The notes under the pieces were generated by a model. That model made no database searches. It saw nothing but the letters and a program-made list of their open reading frames with translations, and was not told where the DNA came from. Made by a program: the position numbers and the translations under genes. Positions 36,624-39,757 of a stretch of 39,757 nt of DNA are shown here, in pieces. This DNA comes from Isosphaera sp. Lineage in GTDB: Bacteria; Planctomycetota; Phycisphaerae; Phycisphaerales; UBA1924. Position 1 is the stretch's first letter. Each line of letters opens with the position of its first letter. The DNA lies in contig PNJV01000021.1 in the NCBI GenBank assembly GCA_013822085.1, positions 1 through 39,757 on the forward strand, written 5' to 3'.

Positions 36624-38185
36624 ACGCCGAGCGCTACGACATCATCATCATCGGGACCGGCGCCGGCGGCGGCACGATGCTGCACAAGCTCGCGCCCTGC
36701 GGCAAGCGCATCCTCGTGCTAGAACGCGGCACGTTCCTGCCACGCGAGCGCGAGAACTGGGACCAGCGCGAGGTCTTCACCAACGCCCGCTATCAGACGC
36801 GCGAGGCGTGGCTCGACAGCAACGGCGCAGAGTTCTCGCCCTACACGCACTACTGGGTCGGCGGCAACACCAAGGTGTACGGCGCGGCGCTGCTGCGCCT
36901 CAGAGAGTCGGACTTCGGTGCGGTTCGCCACTACGGCGGCCTCTCGCCGGCGTGGCCGATCTCGTACGACGACCTCGAACCGTACTACGCGCAGGCCGAG
37001 CGGCTGTACTCGGTCCACGGGGCCGCGGGAACAGACCCGACCGAACCGCGCCGCTCGGGTCCATACCCGTTCGGGCCGGTCGAGTACGAACCGCGGATGC
37101 GCGAGATCTCGGACGGCTTTGCGGCCCAGGGGCTCAGGCCGTTCCCCTGCGCGCTCGGCGTCCGACTCAGCTCAGACCGGCCGGGGCCCGCGCCGGCTCA
37201 TGTGCTTTCTAACTTCGACGGTTACCCGGACCTGACCGAAACTAAGTCCGACTCCGACGTCGTCTGCGTTCGGCCATCACTCCAGCACGCGAACGTCACG
37301 CTGATCACCGGCGCGTTCGTCGAACGGCTGGGCACAACCCAAGACGGCAGGTCCGTCAGCGAGGTCCACGCGATCATCGAGGGCCAACGCCGCGTGTTCA
37401 GCGGCGAGATTGTGGTTGTAGCCTGCGGCGCCGTCAACTCCGCGGCGCTGCTGCTGCGGTCGGCGAGCGATCGCCATCCGGCGGGGCTTGCCAACAAATC
37501 TGGCCTCGTCGGGCGAAACTACATGTGCCACAACAACGGCGCGGTCATAGCGATCACCGACGTGCCAAACCCGTCACACTTCCAGAAAGCGTTCGCCATC
37601 GCGGACTTCTATCACGGCGCGGACGATTCGAAGCTCCCGCTCGGGCTCATCCAGCTGATGGGCAAGCCCGACGAGGCCTTCCTAGAGAGCGTCGCCAGGC
37701 CGCACCTGCCGGACGTGCCCGCCGGCCGACTGTGGACACGCACGGTCGACTTCTTCATCACATCCGAGGATCTCCCCGACCCTGAGAACCGCGTCATGAT
37801 TACAAGCTCGGGACGAATCCAGCTCCGCTACCGCGAGAACAACCGCGAGGCGTACGACCGGCTGCGTTCTAAGCTCATATCTTACTTCGATCACATCGGC
37901 TGCTCGTCCGGGCGCTGCGTGCACACCGCGGCGTACGTCGGCCCGAAGCTCGGCATCAGCGGCGTGTCGCACCAGAACGGCACGCTGCGGTTCGGCCAAG
38001 ACCCCGCCGCAAGCGTGCTGGATATCAACTGCAAGGCCCACGAAATCGACAACCTCTACGTCGCCGATTCGAGCTTTTTCCCATCGAGCGGTGCCGTGAA
38101 CCCGTCACTCACGATTATGGCCAACGCGCTGCGCGTCGGCGACGTGATTCTGGACCGGATCGGCGCACGGTTTGCGATTAAGTAA
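36620..38185 (+). CDS. GMC-family FAD oxidoreductase
   Basis: The 521-residue protein has an N-terminal dinucleotide motif DIIIIGTGAGGGTM (7-20), ERGTFLP, and YWVGGNTKVYGAALLRLRESDF, which is common to GMC and choline dehydrogenase-like enzymes. The C-terminal GMC_oxred_C signature is HQNGTLRFGQDPAASVLD ... LYVADSSFFPSSGAVNPSLTIMANALRVGD. It probably oxidises a sugar or alcohol. No signal peptide is seen. It begins inside the aquaporin stop codon (ATGA). From about 37200 the sequence becomes less GC-rich, and it ends in an AT-rich gap, unlike the other genes here. Confidence 0.92.
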   Translation: MNAERYDIIIIGTGAGGGTMLHKLAPCGKRILVLERGTFLPRERENWDQREVFTNARYQTREAWLDSNGAEFSPYTHYWVGGNTKVYGAALLRLRESDFGAVRHYGGLSPAWPISYDDLEPYYAQAERLYSVHGAAGTDPTEPRRSGPYPFGPVEYEPRMREISDGFAAQGLRPFPCALGVRLSSDRPGPAPAHVLSNFDGYPDLTETKSDSDVVCVRPSLQHANVTLITGAFVERLGTTQDGRSVSEVHAIIEGQRRVFSGEIVVVACGAVNSAALLLRSASDRHPAGLANKSGLVGRNYMCHNNGAVIAITDVPNPSHFQKAFAIADFYHGADDSKLPLGLIQLMGKPDEAFLESVARPHLPDVPAGRLWTRTVDFFITSEDLPDPENRVMITSSGRIQLRYRENNREAYDRLRSKLISYFDHIGCSSGRCVHTAAYVGPKLGISGVSHQNGTLRFGQDPAASVLDINCKAHEIDNLYVADSSFFPSSGAVNPSLTIMANALRVGDVILDRIGARFAIK

Positions 38186-38428
38186 TATCTATATATTATT
38201 CATATTGCAGCAATATATACATTATTTATTGATCACAATGCACCAGGCATGCTCCACAATATCTAACTAGATAACTTCCATAAACCACAACCAAGGCCTC
38301 AACGCACTTGCAATAATAACAAGGTCCCGCTGTCATATATGACCTTGAAAGCTAATTCGCCCCAGTGATCGCGGGGCCATCCCCGCCACCCTGATGTTTT
38401 TTGCTTCTTCTTTTGAAGGATAACTGCT
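38186..38428. other. AT-rich gap with palindromes upstream of the VOC gene
   Basis: Bases 38186-38345 are strikingly AT-rich for this genome. They hold ATATTGC-A-GCAATAT (38202-38216), the perfect palindrome GTCATATATGAC (38332-38343) nested in CAAGGTC/GACCTTG (38320-38326, 38341-38347), and a hairpin GCGGGG/CCCCGC (38371-38386) with a T run ten bases later. It may hold the end of the GMC transcript and the promoter and operator of the VOC gene. No gene is recognised. Confidence 0.6.
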
Positions 38429-39493
38429 ATGAAACACCGCGCACGAGCGCTTGCTGCCACCGCTCTCTTGACCCTCGTGGCCTTGATCCCAGCGGGATTA
38501 GGGGCCATCGCTCGGCAGCCCGCGGCGCCAACAGCTCCTGCTGAGCCCGTTGCGGGAGCCGCAAATCGCATCGGCGCGATCGCGCTCACAGTCACGGATC
38601 TCGACCGGTCCATGGAGTGGTACCGCTCGGTGCTCGACGCCGAGCCGCTCGGTATTCGCACACTGGAGGGCGAAGCGTTCGAGCGACTCACTGGCGTGTT
38701 CGGCGCGCGTGCGCGAGCCGCATCGCTGCGGATCGGGAGCGAGACGATAGAACTATTCGAGTTCATCACGCCACGCGGCAGACCGATCCCCCATGATTCG
38801 CACGGCAACGACCGCTGGTTCCAGCACATCGCCATCATCGTGCGCGACATGGACGAGGCGTACGCACGGCTCAAAGCGCACAACGTGGCTCACGCATCGC
38901 CGCAGCCGCAGCGGCTGCCCGATTGGAACACGAACGCTGGCGGGATCGAGGCCTTCTACTTCCGCGATCCTGACGGGCACTATCTCGAGATACTCGAGTT
39001 CCCGAGCGGCAAGGGCGAGCAGCGCTGGCAGTCGAACGACCGGCTGTTTCTTGGGATCGATCACACCGCGATCGTCGTCGACGACACCGAGGCCTCGCTC
39101 GCCTTCTACCGCGACCTTCTCGGCCTGCGCGTGGCGGGCACAAGCGAGAACCACGGACCCGAACAGGAGCGGCTCAACGCGGTGTTTCCGGCCCGCTTGC
39201 GCATCACCACGCTCCGTGCGCCGACCGGGCCGGGCATCGAGTTGCTCGAGTACCTCACGCCGCGCAGCGGTCGGCCCATGCCGGCTGACACTCAGCCCAC
39301 AGACGTGTGGCACTGGCACGTAGCGATCAACGTCGACAACGTCGAGCCTCTGTTTGTCGCGTGCCGCAAGGCGGGCGGGCGTCCGGTCTCGCCCGGGCCG
39401 CAGCCGGTGTCAGCAAATGGCGAGCGAGCTGGGAGCGGGCTCATGGCTCGCGACCCGGACGGGCACGCGCTGCTGTTCCTGACCGGCCAGTAG
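38429..39493 (+). CDS. Exported protein with two VOC (glyoxalase/bleomycin-resistance/dioxygenase) domains
   Basis: The 354-residue protein has a signal peptide (about 1-28, ALLTLVALIPAGLGAIA). Two tandem VOC domains follow: about 47-192 (IGAIALTVTDLDRSMEWYRSVLDAEPL ... RDPDGHYLEILEFPSGKG) and about 208-353 (IDHTAIVVDDTEASLAFYRDLLGLRV ... MARDPDGHALLFLTG). Metal ligands of the fold are seen as His210 (domain 2 start), the late His/Glu positions of each domain, and WFQHIAIIV and WHWHVAINV. The first domain begins with Ala-Leu where the usual histidine would be, so it may not bind metal in the standard way. It may act on a periplasmic glyoxal, aromatic or other small substrate; specificity is unknown. 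GAAGGA precedes the ATG. Confidence 0.88.
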   Translation: MKHRARALAATALLTLVALIPAGLGAIARQPAAPTAPAEPVAGAANRIGAIALTVTDLDRSMEWYRSVLDAEPLGIRTLEGEAFERLTGVFGARARAASLRIGSETIELFEFITPRGRPIPHDSHGNDRWFQHIAIIVRDMDEAYARLKAHNVAHASPQPQRLPDWNTNAGGIEAFYFRDPDGHYLEILEFPSGKGEQRWQSNDRLFLGIDHTAIVVDDTEASLAFYRDLLGLRVAGTSENHGPEQERLNAVFPARLRITTLRAPTGPGIELLEYLTPRSGRPMPADTQPTDVWHWHVAINVDNVEPLFVACRKAGGRPVSPGPQPVSANGERAGSGLMARDPDGHALLFLTGQ

Positions 39494-39703
39494 GCAATGG
39501 GGCAACGCGCGACGCGAGGCGCGTGGTTGATGATGAAAATATCCCGGCGTGATCGCGAACGCAGACGGCCCGTTCAACAACCTTCGTAGACACTTGAATT
39601 CACGTGAGCGAAGCGTCTGCAAGAATGCACTGATGTGGGCACACGAGAAGCTCGGCGTGAAAAGACTCTTTATAGAGCGCGCCCCGCGTGAGAGAGCCGC
39701 TAC
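39494..39703. other. Region before the window end
   Basis: No convincing gene is seen. A 64-codon open frame at 39549-39743 has no ribosome site and no family features, and is more likely chance. Confidence 0.4.
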
Positions 39704-39757
39704 GTGGCGAGCATCAACAAACGGCTGCGCGACGGGCTCTTGAAGAGCGAGTTCTTA
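39704..39757 (+). CDS. Possible 5' end of a gene cut by the window
   Basis: A GTG codon opens a frame reading VASINKRLRDGLLKSEFL to the last base. The frame is closed just upstream by a TGA at 39689-39691. GAGAG lies before the start, a weak ribosome site. Too little is present to name a family. Confidence 0.25.
   Translation, partial: MASINKRLRDGLLKSEFL

Noticed and set aside
38299-38883. Minus-strand open frame of 194 codons over the AT-rich gap and the VOC gene start
   Set aside because: It overlaps the signal peptide and first domain of the VOC protein, which has clear motifs.

Overview
The window comes from a GC-rich bacterium, most likely a planctomycete of the class Phycisphaerae. 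This rests on exported proteins ending in a proline-glycine / short hydrophobic / RRRR tail (PEP-CTERM-like) next to a full flagellar gene set, MiaB and other chromosomal genes. The placement is an inference; no rRNA or tRNA was seen. No CRISPR array or insertion sequence was seen either.

Region 1 (1-2800) is a compact, apparently complete diversity-generating retroelement (DGR). It holds an exported FGE-sulfatase-fold target gene with a variable repeat (VR, 861-985), an Avd accessory gene, a DGR-type reverse transcriptase and a template repeat (TR, 2676-2800). VR and TR align without gaps. They differ at 22 template adenines, one internal non-adenine position and one non-adenine position at the 3' edge. 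The diversified protein also carries the cell-surface sorting tail seen on five other proteins in the window.

Region 2 (3171-10169) holds a UDP-sugar pyrophosphorylase divergent from rpe, a D-amino-acid-oxidase-like FAD enzyme, a GNAT acetyltransferase, a lipoprotein joining a tyrosine-phosphatase motif to a C-terminal CxxCH haem-type motif, and an NtrC-type sigma-54 activator.

Region 3 (10301-25404, mostly minus strand) is the flagellar locus. In transcription order it reads flgB-flgC-fliE, then (after an inserted glycosyltransferase and an AhpD-like gene) fliF-fliG-fliH-fliI-fliJ-motE-like-fliK-flgD-TIGR02530-like-flgE. The sigma-54 activator converges on its end and may regulate it.

Region 4 (25515-29579, minus strand) has five exported proteins with PEP-CTERM-like tails. 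Four are clear paralogs (sharing FSFADPA near the N-terminus and FDxVFTxTD near the C-terminus). Clear hairpin terminators follow three of the five genes. Two distant paralogs share a 21-nt identical hairpin in their 5' leaders, which may be a new cis-regulatory RNA.

Region 5 (29877-39757) holds miaB, then a plus-strand group of GH63/MGH1-like glucosidase, SDR dehydrogenase, aquaporin with a cysteine-rich tail, and GMC oxidoreductase. This group looks like a sugar or polyol release, transport and oxidation module. An unusually AT-rich gap and an exported two-domain VOC protein follow.
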